A DNA stretch of 38,583 bases from an uncultured Parabacteroides sp. GTDB taxonomy: Bacteria; Bacteroidota; Bacteroidia; Bacteroidales; Tannerellaceae. The notes under the pieces were generated by a model. That model made no database searches and was not told the origin of the DNA. It worked only from the letters and a program-made list of their open reading frames with translations. The stretch is taken from NCBI GenBank assembly GCA_944326775.1, contig CALVFH010000011.1, forward strand, positions 1 through 38,583, read 5' to 3'. The translations under genes were made by a program, and so were the position numbers. Positions 16,330 through 26,409 of this stretch are shown one piece after another. The number at the start of each line of letters is the position of its first letter. Within the stretch, counting starts at the first letter, position 1.

Positions 16330-17850
16330 ATGTTAAACGCAAAAGATTTGGAATTGTTGGCAGCCAAAGGCATTACGGAAGGTCAAATCAAAGAGCAGTT
16401 GGCTTGCTTCGAGAAGGGATTCCCTTACCTCGAAATCGAGGCATCCGCCTCTGTAGAGAAAGGCATTAAAGTTATTTCTCAGGAAGAACAGGCAAGGTAT
16501 ATGGAGGTTTGGGATGCATATCTGGCAAAAAACAAGAAAATTGTGAAATTCGTTCCGGCATCGGGTGCGGCAAGCCGTATGTTTAAGAATATGTTTGCCT
16601 TCTTGTCGGCCGACTATGCCGTTCCGACTACGGATTTTGAGAAGAAATTTTTTAATGAGATTACCAACTTCGCTTTCTATCCTGCCTTGAATGAGAAATG
16701 CATGGAGAATGAAGGTAAAGACATTCCGGCTCTTATCGCGGCGGGAGAATATAAGGCTGTGGTTTCCAACTTGCTTGAAAGCAAGGGGTTGAACTATGGG
16801 GCTTTGCCGAAAGGATTGTTGTTGTTCCATAAATATCCCGACGGTCCGCGTACCGCGATGGAAGAACATCTGGCAGAAGGCGCGATGTATGCTAAAAACA
16901 ATGCCGGCGAAGTGAATATTCATTTTACTGTATCTCCCGAGCATAAGGCTTTGTTTGAGCAATTGGTGGCAAAGAAGGTCCCCGGTTTCGAGAATCGTTT
17001 TTCTGTAAAATATGATGTTTCGTTCAGTATCCAGAAGCCGAGCACCGATACGATTGCCGCCGCAATGGATAATACCCCATTCCGCACGAAAGATGGCAAC
17101 CTCTTGTTCCGTCCGGGTGGACACGGGGCGTTGATTGAAAATCTCAATGATGTGGAAGCCGATGTCGTTTTCGTAAAGAATATAGATAATGTCGTGCCCG
17201 ATAGCTTCAAGTGCTCTACGGTCATCTGGAAGAAAGTGCTTGCCGGTGTATTGGTTTCTTTGCAGGAAAAGATTTTCGGCTACCTGAAGCTTATCGAAAC
17301 TGGTAAATATACCCATGCGCAGGTTGAGGAGATGATCCATTTCCTGCAAAATGAGTTGTGTGTCCGCAAACCGGATATCAAGACGCTGGAAGATGCCGAC
17401 CTTATCTTGTATATCAAGAAGAAATTGCTTCGTCCGTTGCGTGTATGCGGTATGGTGAAAAATGTCGGTGAACCGGGAGGTGGCCCGTTCCTGGCGGTCA
17501 ATCCGGACGGAACGGTTTCTCTCCAGATTCTGGAAAGTTCGCAAATCGACATGAATGACCCGAAGAAGAAAGCGCTCTTCGAAAAAGGTACGCATTTCAA
17601 TCCAGTGGATTTGGTTTGTGCCGTAAAGAACCATAAAGGTGAAAAATATAATCTTCCGGATTTCGTAGATAAAAATACGGGCTTTATCTCTTATAAGAGT
17701 AAGGATGGACGTGATTTGAAAGCTCTTGAATTGCCGGGCTTGTGGAACGGGGCCATGAGCGATTGGAATACGGTATTTGTGGAAGTGCCTATCTCTACTT
17801 TCAATCCGGTTAAGACGGTAAATGATTTGTTGCGCAAAGAACATCAATAA
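16330..17850 (+). CDS. DUF4301 family protein
   Basis: The 506-residue protein matches the Bacteroidetes DUF4301 family. The segment VPASGAASRMFK (about residues 76-87) looks like a nucleotidyltransferase-type phosphate loop. LFRPGGHGALIENLN (about 258-272) and VFVKNIDNVVPD (about 278-289) resemble the G-G-x-x-x-x-L-x-N and NVD motifs of sugar-nucleotide transferases such as UTP-dependent uridylyltransferases. The protein is cytoplasmic, with no signal or membrane segment. The reaction is not established. It is a single-gene unit with its own promoter box and a strong terminator. A 504-residue antisense ORF covering the whole gene is treated as a shadow. Confidence 0.8.
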   Translation: MLNAKDLELLAAKGITEGQIKEQLACFEKGFPYLEIEASASVEKGIKVISQEEQARYMEVWDAYLAKNKKIVKFVPASGAASRMFKNMFAFLSADYAVPTTDFEKKFFNEITNFAFYPALNEKCMENEGKDIPALIAAGEYKAVVSNLLESKGLNYGALPKGLLLFHKYPDGPRTAMEEHLAEGAMYAKNNAGEVNIHFTVSPEHKALFEQLVAKKVPGFENRFSVKYDVSFSIQKPSTDTIAAAMDNTPFRTKDGNLLFRPGGHGALIENLNDVEADVVFVKNIDNVVPDSFKCSTVIWKKVLAGVLVSLQEKIFGYLKLIETGKYTHAQVEEMIHFLQNELCVRKPDIKTLEDADLILYIKKKLLRPLRVCGMVKNVGEPGGGPFLAVNPDGTVSLQILESSQIDMNDPKKKALFEKGTHFNPVDLVCAVKNHKGEKYNLPDFVDKNTGFISYKSKDGRDLKALELPGLWNGAMSDWNTVFVEVPISTFNPVKTVNDLLRKEHQ

Positions 17851-17892
17851 TTGATCGATTACAATAGGTCTAAATCTGAATTAAATATAGAG

Positions 17893-17941
17893 CGACGCCA
17901 GCTATCCGAGTAGAAACTTCGGGAGGTGGCGTCGTTTTTTT
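17893..17941 (+). terminator. Rho-independent terminator of the DUF4301 gene
   Basis: CGACGCCA (17893-17900) pairs with TGGCGTCG (17927-17934), followed by a run of seven Ts. It lies 43 bp after the stop codon. Confidence 0.85.
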
Positions 17942-17977
17942 AGCATTAAATACTATTACCATTAAAAACAACCTGAT

Positions 17978-20170
17978 ATGTTAACATTAAAGAAAGTAAT
18001 TTTGGCGGGAGTATGCCTTTTGGCGGCTTCTCCCATGTTTGGGTGGGAAAAAGATATTCTGATATCTACCCCCAATACGTCGCTTCTCCTTTCGGCTCCG
18101 GAGAACGAGGTTTTGAAGATTGCCTATTATGGAGAAAAGATAGGCAATGCCGACGTTGAGAATATCTATAGCTCTGGCTTGGCTTTCAAGGAGCAGGCTT
18201 ATCCGGCATTTGGCTCCAACGGAGAGAATGAAACGGCATTGGCCGTGCAGCATGCGGATGGGAATATGTCGCTCGACTTGGTGGTGAAGAATGTGTTCTC
18301 TGAGGAGCAGACCGATTCTCAAATCACTACCATCGTCATGCAAGACCGGGTTTATCCGTTTATTGTAAAAGTTTTTTATAAGGCTTACAAGAATCTGGAC
18401 GTGATCGAGACATGGACGGAAATCACGAATGGCGAGAAGAAACCGTTGACGCTTCTTCGCTATGCATCGGCTTTTTTGCCCATCCGCCAAGGGGATGTCT
18501 GGGTCTCTCATTTGCATGGAAGCTGGGGCGCTGAAGGCGGTGTAGTTACCGAACCGCTTCGTCCGGGCATGTTGGTGGTGAAGAATCATGACGGGGTGCG
18601 TAATTCGCATACCAGCCATGCCGAAGTGATGATTTCGCTTGACGGCAAACCGACGGAGCAAACCGGACGGGTCATTGGTGCGGCGTTGTGCTGGAGCGGT
18701 AATTTCCGTTTGTCTTTCGATACGGATTATAATCGCGTCCATCGTTTTATAGCCGGGATTGATTGGGATTATAGCCAGTATAGTCTGGAACCGGAAGAAA
18801 CTTTCGTTACGCCGGAGCTGGCTCTTACCTATTCGATGGAAGGCTTGGGTGGAGCCAGCCGGAATTTCCATCATTGGGGACGCGAGACGCATTTGGCTCA
18901 CGGATCACAGATGCGTGATATTTTGCTGAATAGCTGGGAAGGCGTCTATCTGGATATTAAGGAACCGGAGATGCATCAGATGATGGACGATATCGCTTCG
19001 ATGGGTGGCGAGCTCTTTGTGATGGATGACGGTTGGTTTGGCGGTAAATATAAACGCAATAAGGATAACGCGGCTTTGGGGGATTGGGTAACCGACAAGA
19101 CGAAGCTCCCGAACGACATCGCCGGTTTGGTTAATGCGGCCAAAGAGCGGGGCATTAAATTTGGTATCTGGATTGAACCGGAGATGACGAATAACCAAAG
19201 CGAGCTCTATGAAAAGCATCCGGACTGGATTGTGTGTGAGCCCAACCGCGAACCGCATCCGGGGCGGGGTGGAACGCAGCTGGTACTCGATCTTTCGAAT
19301 CCCGACGTGCAGGATTTCGTCTTCAAGGTGGTCGATGATTTGATGACGGCCAATCCGGGAATCGCTTACATCAAATGGGATGCGAACATGAACATTATCG
19401 ACTTCGGTTCTTCTTATCTGACACGCGACAAGAAATCGCATCTGTACGTGGATTTCCACCGGGGATTTGAGAAAGTCTGCCAGCGCATCCGCGAGAAATA
19501 TCCGGATCTGGTTATCCAGGCTTGTGCCAGCGGGGGAGGCCGCGCCAACTATGGAGTATTGCCTTATTTCGATGAATTCTGGGTCAGCGACAATACCGAT
19601 GCCCTGCAACGCATCTACATGCAATGGGGAACGTCTTATTTCTTCCCGGCGGTAGCGATGGCTTCGCATGTCAGTGCCGCCCCCAACCATCAGACGGGCC
19701 GCATCATCCCGCTGAAGTTCCGCTTCGATGTGGCGATGACGGGGCGTCTGGGCATGGAGATCCAGCCGAAGAACATGACGGAGGAAGAGAAGGATTTCTC
19801 CCGCAAGGCCATTGCGACCTACAAGGAAATCCGCCCGGTTGTCCAGCAGGGAGATTTGTACCGCCTGATTTCGCCTTACGACAAGCAGGGAGTCGCTTCG
19901 TTGATGTATGTCGCGCCAGACAAGCAGCAGGCCGTGTTCTATGCCTATAAGCTGGAGCATTACGTCAATCAGACAATCCCGGCTTTCTGCATGGCGGGTC
20001 TGGATCCGGACAAGCGTTACCGTGTGACGGAATTGAACGTGACCGACAAGCAACCGCTTACGATGGAAGGCAAGGTCTTTTCCGGCCGTTTCCTGATGGA
20101 TAACGGTTTGGTTTTGCCGTTGCGGACCGAATATGCGAGCCGTGTGCTCCGCTTGGAGGCGGTGAACTGA
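17978..20170 (+). CDS. Exported alpha-galactosidase, glycoside hydrolase family 36
   Basis: The 730-residue enzyme begins with a signal peptide (about residues 1-22) and should hydrolyse terminal alpha-1,6-galactosides such as melibiose or raffinose-type sugars in the periplasm. Family GH36 signatures are clear: an N-terminal beta-sandwich, [17 protein letters not shown], then IKWDANMN with the nucleophile D468, [14 protein letters not shown] sequence ([13 protein letters not shown]), and WVSDNTDA with the acid/base D538. The 70-residue spacing between the two catalytic Asp residues is the same as in characterised GH36 enzymes of similar length. It stands alone between the DUF4301 gene and lepA, with no adjacent susC/susD pair. 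Confidence 0.93.
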   Translation: MLTLKKVILAGVCLLAASPMFGWEKDILISTPNTSLLLSAPENEVLKIAYYGEKIGNADVENIYSSGLAFKEQAYPAFGSNGENETALAVQHADGNMSLDLVVKNVFSEEQTDSQITTIVMQDRVYPFIVKVFYKAYKNLDVIETWTEITNGEKKPLTLLRYASAFLPIRQGDVWVSHLHGSWGAEGGVVTEPLRPGMLVVKNHDGVRNSHTSHAEVMISLDGKPTEQTGRVIGAALCWSGNFRLSFDTDYNRVHRFIAGIDWDYSQYSLEPEETFVTPELALTYSMEGLGGASRNFHHWGRETHLAHGSQMRDILLNSWEGVYLDIKEPEMHQMMDDIASMGGELFVMDDGWFGGKYKRNKDNAALGDWVTDKTKLPNDIAGLVNAAKERGIKFGIWIEPEMTNNQSELYEKHPDWIVCEPNREPHPGRGGTQLVLDLSNPDVQDFVFKVVDDLMTANPGIAYIKWDANMNIIDFGSSYLTRDKKSHLYVDFHRGFEKVCQRIREKYPDLVIQACASGGGRANYGVLPYFDEFWVSDNTDALQRIYMQWGTSYFFPAVAMASHVSAAPNHQTGRIIPLKFRFDVAMTGRLGMEIQPKNMTEEEKDFSRKAIATYKEIRPVVQQGDLYRLISPYDKQGVASLMYVAPDKQQAVFYAYKLEHYVNQTIPAFCMAGLDPDKRYRVTELNVTDKQPLTMEGKVFSGRFLMDNGLVLPLRTEYASRVLRLEAVN

Positions 20171-20175
20171 TTCTT

Positions 20176-20207
20176 TTTGCTTTTTCCGGGGATTTTCCCT
20201 ATTTTTG
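20176..20207 (+). promoter_or_regulatory. lepA promoter
   Basis: TTTG at 20176-20179 and TATTTTTG at 20200-20207 match the Bacteroidetes -33 and -7 elements with a 20-bp spacer. The promoter begins 6 bp after the GH36 stop codon and lies 34 bp before the lepA start. Confidence 0.7.
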
Positions 20208-20241
20208 CACGCTAATTATTTTTATAGATTGCGATAAGTGT

Positions 20242-22029
20242 ATGAAGAATATCCGAAACTTTTGTATCATTGCTCATATTGACCATGGTAAGAGTACGCT
20301 GGCAGACCGCCTTCTGGAATATACGAAGACCGTCGAGGCGCGTGACATGCAGGCGCAGGTTTTAGACGATATGGATTTGGAACGCGAACGTGGCATCACC
20401 ATTAAGAGCCACGCCATCCAGATGCAATATACGTACAAAGGTGAAGATTACACGCTGAACTTGATTGATACCCCGGGCCATGTGGATTTTTCCTATGAAG
20501 TCTCCCGCTCGATAGCCGCCTGCGAGGGTGCCCTGCTCATCGTCGATGCCGCCCAGGGCATCCAGGCCCAGACCATCTCGAATTTGTATATGGCGATTGA
20601 CAACGACTTGGAGATCATCCCGGTCATCAACAAAATCGACTTGCCGAGCGCGATGCCCGACGAGGTGGAAGACCAGATTGTCGAGCTCCTGGGTTGCGAC
20701 CGCTCGGATATCCTCCGGGCCAGCGGGAAAACCGGTGAAGGCGTGATGGATATTCTGAATGCCATCGTCGAAAGGGTTCCTGCCCCGGACGGCGACCCCG
20801 ACGCTCCGCTCCAGTGTCTGATTTTCGACTCGATTTTCAACTCTTTCCGCGGTATCATCGCTTATTTCAAGGTAGAGAATGGCGTGATCCATAAGGGCGA
20901 CCGGGTGAAGTTCATCGCCACCGGCAAGGAATATGACGCCGATGAGGTGGGCGTCTTGAAACTGGAGATGTCGCCCCGCGACGAAGTCCGTACCGGCGAC
21001 GTCGGCTATATCATTTCAGGCATCAAAACCTCTAAGGAAGTCCGCGTAGGCGATACGATTACCCACGTGGACCGGCCGGCAGATAAAGGTATCGATGGCT
21101 TCGAGGAGGTCAAGCCGATGGTCTTCGCCGGCGTGTATCCGATTGATACGGAAGACTTCGAGAACTTGCGAAGCTCGCTCGAAAAGCTGCAACTGAACGA
21201 TGCGTCGCTCACGTTCCAGCCCGAAAGTTCGGCGGCGCTGGGCTTCGGCTTCCGTTGCGGCTTCCTCGGACTGCTCCACATGGAGATTGTCCAGGAGCGC
21301 CTGGACCGCGAATTCGGGATGAACGTCATCACCACGGTGCCGAACGTATCTTATAAGGTCTATGACAAGAAAGGGAACTGCAAGGAAGTGCACAATCCGA
21401 GCGGCCTGCCCGACCCGACACTCATCGACCACATCGAGGAACCTTACATCCGCGCTTCCGTCATCACCCGCACGGCTTTTATCGGTCCCATCATGACGCT
21501 TTGCCTCGGCAAACGCGGCGTGCTGGTGAAGCAAAGCTATATTTCGGGCGACCGCGTGGAACTTTTCTACGACCTGCCCCTGGGCGAAATCGTCATCGAC
21601 TTCTACGATAAGCTGAAAAGCATTTCCAAGGGCTATGCCTCTTTCGATTATCATCTCCACGACTATCGCCCGAGCCGTTTGGTCAAATTGGACATCCTCT
21701 TGAACGGAGAGCCGGTGGATGCCCTCTCCACCCTCACGCACATCGACAACAGCGTGCCTTTCGGGCGCCGGATGTGCGAGAAACTGAAGGAGTTGATCCC
21801 GCGGCAGCAGTTCGACATTGCCATCCAGGCGGCCATCGGCTCGAAAATCATCGCTCGCGAGACCATCAAGGCCGTCCGCAAGGATGTGACCGCCAAGTGT
21901 TACGGCGGCGACATCTCGCGCAAGCGCAAATTGCTGGAAAAACAGAAGGAAGGTAAGAAACGGATGAAGCAAATCGGTACGGTGGAAGTTCCCCAGAAGG
22001 CTTTTCTGGCGGTGCTGAAGCTGGATTGA
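20242..22029 (+). CDS. lepA: Elongation factor 4 (LepA)
   Basis: The 595-residue protein is a full-length LepA (usual length about 600), a translational GTPase that acts on stalled or mis-translocated ribosomes. The GTPase motifs are present: AHIDHGKST (P-loop, about residues 10-18), [12 protein letters not shown] and NKIDLP. Domain II, the elongation-factor G-like domains and the LepA-specific C-terminal domain (about 485-595, with [26 protein letters not shown]) follow. The gene is notably GC-rich compared with the cluster at 3-14 kb. It has its own promoter and terminator. Confidence 0.97.
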   Translation: MKNIRNFCIIAHIDHGKSTLADRLLEYTKTVEARDMQAQVLDDMDLERERGITIKSHAIQMQYTYKGEDYTLNLIDTPGHVDFSYEVSRSIAACEGALLIVDAAQGIQAQTISNLYMAIDNDLEIIPVINKIDLPSAMPDEVEDQIVELLGCDRSDILRASGKTGEGVMDILNAIVERVPAPDGDPDAPLQCLIFDSIFNSFRGIIAYFKVENGVIHKGDRVKFIATGKEYDADEVGVLKLEMSPRDEVRTGDVGYIISGIKTSKEVRVGDTITHVDRPADKGIDGFEEVKPMVFAGVYPIDTEDFENLRSSLEKLQLNDASLTFQPESSAALGFGFRCGFLGLLHMEIVQERLDREFGMNVITTVPNVSYKVYDKKGNCKEVHNPSGLPDPTLIDHIEEPYIRASVITRTAFIGPIMTLCLGKRGVLVKQSYISGDRVELFYDLPLGEIVIDFYDKLKSISKGYASFDYHLHDYRPSRLVKLDILLNGEPVDALSTLTHIDNSVPFGRRMCEKLKELIPRQQFDIAIQAAIGSKIIARETIKAVRKDVTAKCYGGDISRKRKLLEKQKEGKKRMKQIGTVEVPQKAFLAVLKLD

Positions 22030-22047
22030 CACGCGAAAACGAATCAG

Positions 22048-22084
22048 GGGAGCTGCTCCAAGCGCGGGGCAGCTCCCTTTTTTT
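22048..22084 (+). terminator. lepA terminator
   Basis: GGGAGCTGC (22048-22056) pairs perfectly with GCAGCTCCC (22069-22077), followed by seven Ts. It begins 19 bp after the lepA stop and just before the tandem palindromic array. Confidence 0.9.
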
Positions 22085-22112
22085 GTGCCCGAATCCCGGA
22101 AATCCTCCCAAA

Positions 22113-22551
22113 TGGCGTCTAAAGCTTTAGACGGCTCGCCGGAGTCCTCCGGAATCTTGTCTAAAGCTTTAGGGAACTCGCCGGAGTCCTCCGGAGACCT
22201 GTCTAAAGCTTTAGAGAGCTCGCCGGAGCCCTCCGGAGACTTGTCTAAAGCTTTAGGGAGCTCGCCGAAGCCCTTCGGAGACCTGCCAAAAGCTTTAGGG
22301 AGCTCGCCGAAGCCCTTCGGAGGCTTCCCAAAAGCTTTAGACGGCCCATTGAAGCCCTTCAAAACCTTCCCTAAAGCTATAGACGCCCGTTGAAGGCCTT
22401 CAAAACCTTCCCAAAAGCTTTAGGCAGCCCGTTGAAGCGCTTCAACACCTTGCCAAAAGCTTTAGACGGATTTTCGGGGGGCTTCAAAATTTTGCCAAAA
22501 GCTTTAGACGGGTTTCCGGAGCGTTCCGAAAACCCGTCTATCGCTTTAGAA
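22113..22551. repeat. 42-bp tandem array with two palindromes per unit (eleven cores)
   Basis: Eleven copies of a core based on CTAAAGCTTTAG recur at 42-bp steps. The AAAGCTTT cores start at about 22121, 22163, 22205, 22247, 22289, 22331, 22373, 22414, 22456 and 22498, and a degenerate one lies near 22540. Only one step is 41 bp. Between cores lies a second palindrome that changes in a matched way along the array: CCGGAGtcCTCCGG, then CCGAAGccCTTCGG, then TTGAAGccCTTCAA. Because 42 is a multiple of three, several frames stay open on both strands, which explains the ORFs seen here. The array fills the gap between two convergent genes. Confidence 0.92.
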
Positions 22552-22583
22552 ATGCCGCAAAAGGGGGGCGCCACCGGGAAAAA

Positions 22584-23528
22584 TCATTCCAGGAAGAGGA
22601 TGACGCCCAAGCTCATCATCCCGATGAAGGCCCAGAGCAGTACGCCTTGCACCATCGGGCGGACGCCGACTTGCCGGATGACGCCGCGCGACAATCCTGC
22701 CCCGATGAGGAAGAGCGTTACCGTCAGTCCTTTGTGCGCCAGCCAGACCAAAGCGTTGCCGAGGGTTTCGGGGATGGGCAGGAACGTGTTGGCTATCATC
22801 GCCAGGACGAAGAAGAGGATGAACCAGGGGATGCTGATTTTGGCGCCCTTCTGCTTGAAGAGAAACATGGTCGCGATGGTGACCGGGATAATCCACAAGG
22901 CTCGCGTCAGCTTGACCATCGTGGCGATTTCGAGGGCTTTGTGCCCGTAGGCCGCGCCGGCGCCGACGACGGAGCTGGTGTCGTGGATGGCGATGGCCGC
23001 CCACATCCCGAACTGCTCTTGCGTCATCCCCAGCAGGTGGCCGATGGGTGGGAAGAGGAAGAGCGCGACGGCGTTCAGGATGAAAATCGTTCCGAGCGAC
23101 ATGGACATCTCGTTGTCGTTGGCCTTGACGACCGGGGCGACGGCGGCGATGGCGCTTCCCCCGCAGATGGCCGTCCCTGCCGAGATGAGGTAGGCGGTCT
23201 TGCGGTCCATCATCAGCTTTTTCCCGAGGAAAATGCCGAGGGCTAGGACGCTGAAGACCGAGATGATGGTGAAGAGCATCCCGTCGCGCCCCGTCTGGAG
23301 CGATTCGTGGAGGTTCATGCCGAATCCCAACCCCACCACCGAGAATTGCAGGAGGTATTTGGAGGTTTTCTTCGAGAATTTCGGGAAAGGCTGCCCGGCG
23401 AGGAGCGCGAAGGCGAGGCCGGTGAAGAGCGCGATGGCCGGCGAGATGCCCGGCAACAGGCAGATGAGGAATAGCACGACGAAAATCGCCCGGTTGTACT
23501 TGCTTAAGAGAGCTTCTACTTTGTTCAT
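22584..23528 (-). CDS. YeiH family (UPF0324) membrane transporter, putative sulfate exporter
   Basis: The 314-residue polytopic membrane protein matches the YeiH/UPF0324 family (PF03601), with about ten hydrophobic segments. Family-typical stretches are VGLGFGMNLHE, SAGTAICGGSAIAAVAPV and AIHDTSSVVGAGAAYG. Members are often annotated as sulfate exporters, but the substrate is weakly supported. The size is normal (about 310-350). It has its own promoter box upstream, and its 3' end faces the 42-bp array and lepA. No LysR-type regulator of the kind often paired with yeiH lies beside it. Confidence 0.88.
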   Translation of the reverse strand: MNKVEALLSKYNRAIFVVLFLICLLPGISPAIALFTGLAFALLAGQPFPKFSKKTSKYLLQFSVVGLGFGMNLHESLQTGRDGMLFTIISVFSVLALGIFLGKKLMMDRKTAYLISAGTAICGGSAIAAVAPVVKANDNEMSMSLGTIFILNAVALFLFPPIGHLLGMTQEQFGMWAAIAIHDTSSVVGAGAAYGHKALEIATMVKLTRALWIIPVTIATMFLFKQKGAKISIPWFILFFVLAMIANTFLPIPETLGNALVWLAHKGLTVTLFLIGAGLSRGVIRQVGVRPMVQGVLLWAFIGMMSLGVILFLE

Positions 23529-23568
23529 TGTCTTCAGTGTTTTGTTAAATAGTTTTCTTTTCCGGCTG

Positions 23569-23576
23569 CAAAGGTA
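23569..23576 (-). promoter_or_regulatory. -7 box of the yeiH-like gene
   Basis: The minus strand reads TACCTTTG, matching TAnnTTTG, 40 bp upstream of the start codon. Confidence 0.5.
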
Positions 23577-23630
23577 CGGGCTTCTGCCGGGATTTTTTCA
23601 TGAGAAATTGGAATGCCGGATAACCGTGCG

Positions 23631-24659
23631 TTATGGGTTGGCGAGGTGGAAATCGACCAGCAGGGGGAGGTGGTCGCTGAATCCGCCTTCGTAGCGGTAG
23701 CCGTGATAGGTGCGGAAAGGTCTTTTCCCGCGCCAAGTGCGGTCGTCCTTGAGCAGGAAGGGTGGGGCGAAGACGTGGGCGCTCTCCGGGAGGATGCGGA
23801 AGGGGTTGCGCGGGTCGAGCAACTGCCCGTTCACGAGGATGTGGTCTATTTGCGACCAGTCGCCCTGGTATTTATGGCTGCCCCGGGCGTGGTGGAAGAG
23901 GTTGTAGTAGGCGTGAGGGTCGGAGATGCCTGCCGGGAAATCGCCGGGGAGCGGACGCGCCTGCAACCCTTCCGTGAGGCTGCGGTCGGTGGGCGTGTCG
24001 TTGAAATCACCCATGATGAGGACTTGCGGACGCTTGCGTTGGCGCTGGATGGAGTCTGCGCGGTGCTTCAGGAGGCGGGCGGCACGCAGGCGGGCGCCTT
24101 CGGTCTCTTTCTCGCCTCCGTAGCGCGACGGAAAATGGCAGATGAAGACGTCGAGCGTGTCGCCGGTGGATAGCTGCCCGCTGACGCGGAGTATCGGACG
24201 GGTGGGCCGCTGGTGCTCACCCATAGGGACGCGGATGGCTTCTTCTTCGAGCAGCCGGAACAGGTCGCGGCGGTAGAGCAGAGCCACGTTGATGCCCCGG
24301 ACATCGTCGCCGTGCGTGAGGCAGTAGCGGTAAAGCAGGTGCCGAAGGGGTGTGCGGTGCAACAGATGGAACATGACGGAGTCGTTCTCCACTTCGCAGA
24401 GTCCGATGAGGGCTGGGGGATTCCATTCACCGGCTGCGAAGATGGTCTGCGAGGTTTGCTGCAGTTTGCGATGGTAGCGGCCGGGTGTCCAGGCGCGGAT
24501 GCCTTGAGGCGTAAAGTCGTCGTCTTCCTTTTCCGGATTGTCTTTGGTATCGAAAAAGTTTTCTACGTTATAACTCATCACGCGGAAAGTCTGCTGTGCC
24601 CGGCAGGGACCCGGCACAAGCAGTCCGATAAGTAAAACAGCGAATAAGAAGAAGTTCAT
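23631..24659 (-). CDS. Exported endonuclease/exonuclease/phosphatase family protein
   Basis: The 342-residue protein has a signal peptide (ending PCRA before QQTF) and the EEP fold. Visible motifs are MSYNVENFFDT (about residues 28-38, metal-site Asn), GLCEVEN (metal-binding Glu), the mid-domain CHFPSRYGGEK, MGDFNDTP (catalytic Asp/Asn) and the C-terminal GGFSDHLPL (catalytic Asp-His). Members cleave phosphodiesters in nucleic acids, inositol phosphates or lipids, and the substrate cannot be read from sequence. It lies 27 bp downstream of the beta-helix lipoprotein gene on the same strand, so they probably form a two-gene operon. It is GC-rich. Confidence 0.88.
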   Translation of the reverse strand: MNFFLFAVLLIGLLVPGPCRAQQTFRVMSYNVENFFDTKDNPEKEDDDFTPQGIRAWTPGRYHRKLQQTSQTIFAAGEWNPPALIGLCEVENDSVMFHLLHRTPLRHLLYRYCLTHGDDVRGINVALLYRRDLFRLLEEEAIRVPMGEHQRPTRPILRVSGQLSTGDTLDVFICHFPSRYGGEKETEGARLRAARLLKHRADSIQRQRKRPQVLIMGDFNDTPTDRSLTEGLQARPLPGDFPAGISDPHAYYNLFHHARGSHKYQGDWSQIDHILVNGQLLDPRNPFRILPESAHVFAPPFLLKDDRTWRGKRPFRTYHGYRYEGGFSDHLPLLVDFHLANP

Positions 24660-24686
24660 AGTAGGTTTGGCTGGCGGAAAACAGGT

Positions 24687-26180
24687 TTATTCTTGCGGTT
24701 CCTCTTCTTCGGGGACGTATTCATAGGCTCCGATGGTTGGCCCGAAGGGACTGGTCAGGCGGTTGACGCCGTTGCGGTCTATCGGATAGGAGGCCGTCAC
24801 CGACGGATCGGCAGCGCCTACACCCGCCGATTCTTCGGAGGCCAGGTGAAAGTCGTAGCGGTATTTATTGCTTTCTCCGCCGGTCAGCTTGTATTGGGGG
24901 CGGGTTTCGTCGTTAACGAAGATGACCGACTGGAAGTGTGCGTCTTCCGTCCCGTTGGTTGTGATGACGCAATGATTGAAGAGGAAGTCGAACGAAGCGC
25001 CGTCTTTGATGGAGCGGGCGATTTCGCCGTTCAGTTCTTCCGAGCCGGCGCCGTAGCTACCGTCGATGATGCAATTATCGAAGCGTGCGTTGAGCGGCTG
25101 GATGATTTCCTCTCCGTTCTTGCTGTAGTTGTTGGATAGGCTCAGGCAGACGGATGAGCGCTGGGCCAGCGTGATGAAGTTCGCCAAGGTGCAGTGGGTG
25201 AAATTGTAGTCGCCCGATACCAGGCCGGCCACGCTTCCGCCGGCATTGCTGATTTCGGTATTATAGACCACAACCTTGCTATTGGTGGCGCAGAATGCGT
25301 TCTCGGTGACATTTGTGATTTGCGAATTGCTGAGGGTGAGTTTCAGCTGGTCAGGCGTTGAAGGCTCGGCGATGATACCCTGTGTCCCGTTGCGGATGAT
25401 GGTATGGCTGACGAGGTTGCCGAAGCTCTCGTTCCTCAGGTAGATTCCTCCCCATTGCCCGGGCGTCCGGTCGTAGGGAAGGACGTCGTCGAGAATAAAA
25501 TCGAGGCGATCTCCCCGGAACGTGATGGGCTGCTCGATGGAGCCGCACGAATTCAATCTCCCGTTTACGATGAGGTCGGCTTTGTCGTGCATGTAGAAGG
25601 TGGCTCCCTTTTCAATCCGCATGGTAGCACCTTGAGCTACTACGATGCTATCGTAAACCAGATGCGGTTTGTCTGCACTGAATAGGGTATCTTTCGTGAC
25701 CGTAAGTCCTCCTTTATACAGATGAACGTCTTGCCCGTAGGCTTCAAGCAAGACGGACTGGCGAATCCCGTTCGTCACAAAAACAACAGAGTCTTTTACC
25801 AGCAATGGTTGGTTTTCTCCATTAGGATTGACGGTAACTTCCACAAAGACAAACATGCTGTCTTTTGCCAAAATGCCGATGTTGTTGAAATAATCCCCTT
25901 TACGGCCGTCCACGTTGATGCGGAAACCAGTAGAACCGGCTCCGGCAAGCATGATGGTTTCCATGTTCAGCGGTTCATCGTTATGATTATATATCATGAA
26001 TTGCTTGGTAGCAGAACCGATGGTTGTAAATACGGTGTCGAAAGCTAATGTGTCAGTTGAAAAGTCTAAACGGAGACTTGGATTGGTCGAATAGTTCTCA
26101 TCCAATCCGTCGCAGGCTTGAAAGGTAACAGTACTTAATATGAAGCAAGCCCAAAAGATAAATGCAATTATTCGTTTCAT
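24687..26180 (-). CDS. Right-handed beta-helix lipoprotein
   Basis: Starting at the ATG that ends at 26180 gives a clean lipoprotein signal (MKRIIAFIFWACF, lipobox TFQAC). An upstream ATG at 26198 would add six residues. After a beta-sandwich-like N-terminal part (about residues 40-150, similar to choice-of-anchor or HYR-type folds), residues about 180-430 show the repeating short strands of a parallel beta-helix: GATMRIEKGATFYMHDKADLIVNG-type units, then GGIYLRNESF, SHTIIRNGTQ and NSQITNVTENA. The end DRNGVNRLTSPFGPTIGAYEY is common in Bacteroidetes surface proteins. The ligand is unknown. It heads the operon that includes the EEP gene. Confidence 0.82.
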   Translation of the reverse strand: MKRIIAFIFWACFILSTVTFQACDGLDENYSTNPSLRLDFSTDTLAFDTVFTTIGSATKQFMIYNHNDEPLNMETIMLAGAGSTGFRINVDGRKGDYFNNIGILAKDSMFVFVEVTVNPNGENQPLLVKDSVVFVTNGIRQSVLLEAYGQDVHLYKGGLTVTKDTLFSADKPHLVYDSIVVAQGATMRIEKGATFYMHDKADLIVNGRLNSCGSIEQPITFRGDRLDFILDDVLPYDRTPGQWGGIYLRNESFGNLVSHTIIRNGTQGIIAEPSTPDQLKLTLSNSQITNVTENAFCATNSKVVVYNTEISNAGGSVAGLVSGDYNFTHCTLANFITLAQRSSVCLSLSNNYSKNGEEIIQPLNARFDNCIIDGSYGAGSEELNGEIARSIKDGASFDFLFNHCVITTNGTEDAHFQSVIFVNDETRPQYKLTGGESNKYRYDFHLASEESAGVGAADPSVTASYPIDRNGVNRLTSPFGPTIGAYEYVPEEEEPQE

Positions 26181-26232
26181 ACCCATTTCCATAATCATAG
26201 TTATTGTTCCCGTTTTTTAGATTTTGTTTGTG

Positions 26233-26240
26233 CAAAAATA
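26233..26240 (-). promoter_or_regulatory. -7 box of the beta-helix lipoprotein operon
   Basis: The minus strand reads TATTTTTG, matching TAnnTTTG, 53 bp upstream of the chosen start codon. A second T-rich copy of the motif lies directly upstream of it. Confidence 0.5.
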
Positions 26241-26346
26241 CAAAAATAAATGGAATAATAACGAAAAAGAACCAACATAAGTTTTGTTTCTATCTAAAAC
26301 GTGTGGTTTTTCAAAATATTTTGTGGAGTAGGTTGATTTTTATCAT

Positions 26347-26398
26347 GGATATACACCGCCTAAGGGGTTATGGCAGGAAAATCAGGCGGTGTATATCC
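26347..26398. terminator. Long perfect hairpin after pepD
   Basis: GGATATACACCGCCT (26347-26361) pairs base for base with AGGCGGTGTATATCC (26384-26398), giving a 15-bp perfect stem with a 22-base loop. It lies 12 bp beyond the pepD stop and could end that transcript. A T-rich tract follows on the plus strand rather than on the pepD strand, so it is not a textbook terminator for pepD. Confidence 0.6.
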
Positions 26399-26409
26399 TT
26401 TGATTTATT

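Noticed and set aside
16333..17847. 504-residue ORF antisense to the DUF4301 gene
   Set aside because: It mirrors the real gene almost end to end, is rich in unusual residue runs, has no promoter or ribosome site of its own and shows no family pattern. It is a composition shadow.
18905..20053. 382-residue ORF antisense to the GH36 gene
   Set aside because: The sense gene carries all GH36 catalytic motifs. The antisense frame is low quality and has no regulatory signals.
21016..22362. 448-residue minus-strand ORF antisense to lepA running into the 42-bp array
   Set aside because: The C-terminal part is antisense to a well-supported essential gene and the N-terminal part is only the translated tandem repeat (14-residue period). 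No start signal is seen.
22085..22393. Plus-strand repeat protein ORF with 14-residue period in the 42-bp array
   Set aside because: The repeat length is a multiple of three, so frames on both strands stay open by chance. The covarying palindromes argue for nucleic-acid structure, not protein.
22113..22551. CRISPR array
   Set aside because: Repeats are themselves palindromic, the inter-core segments are related to each other rather than unique, and no cas gene is nearby.
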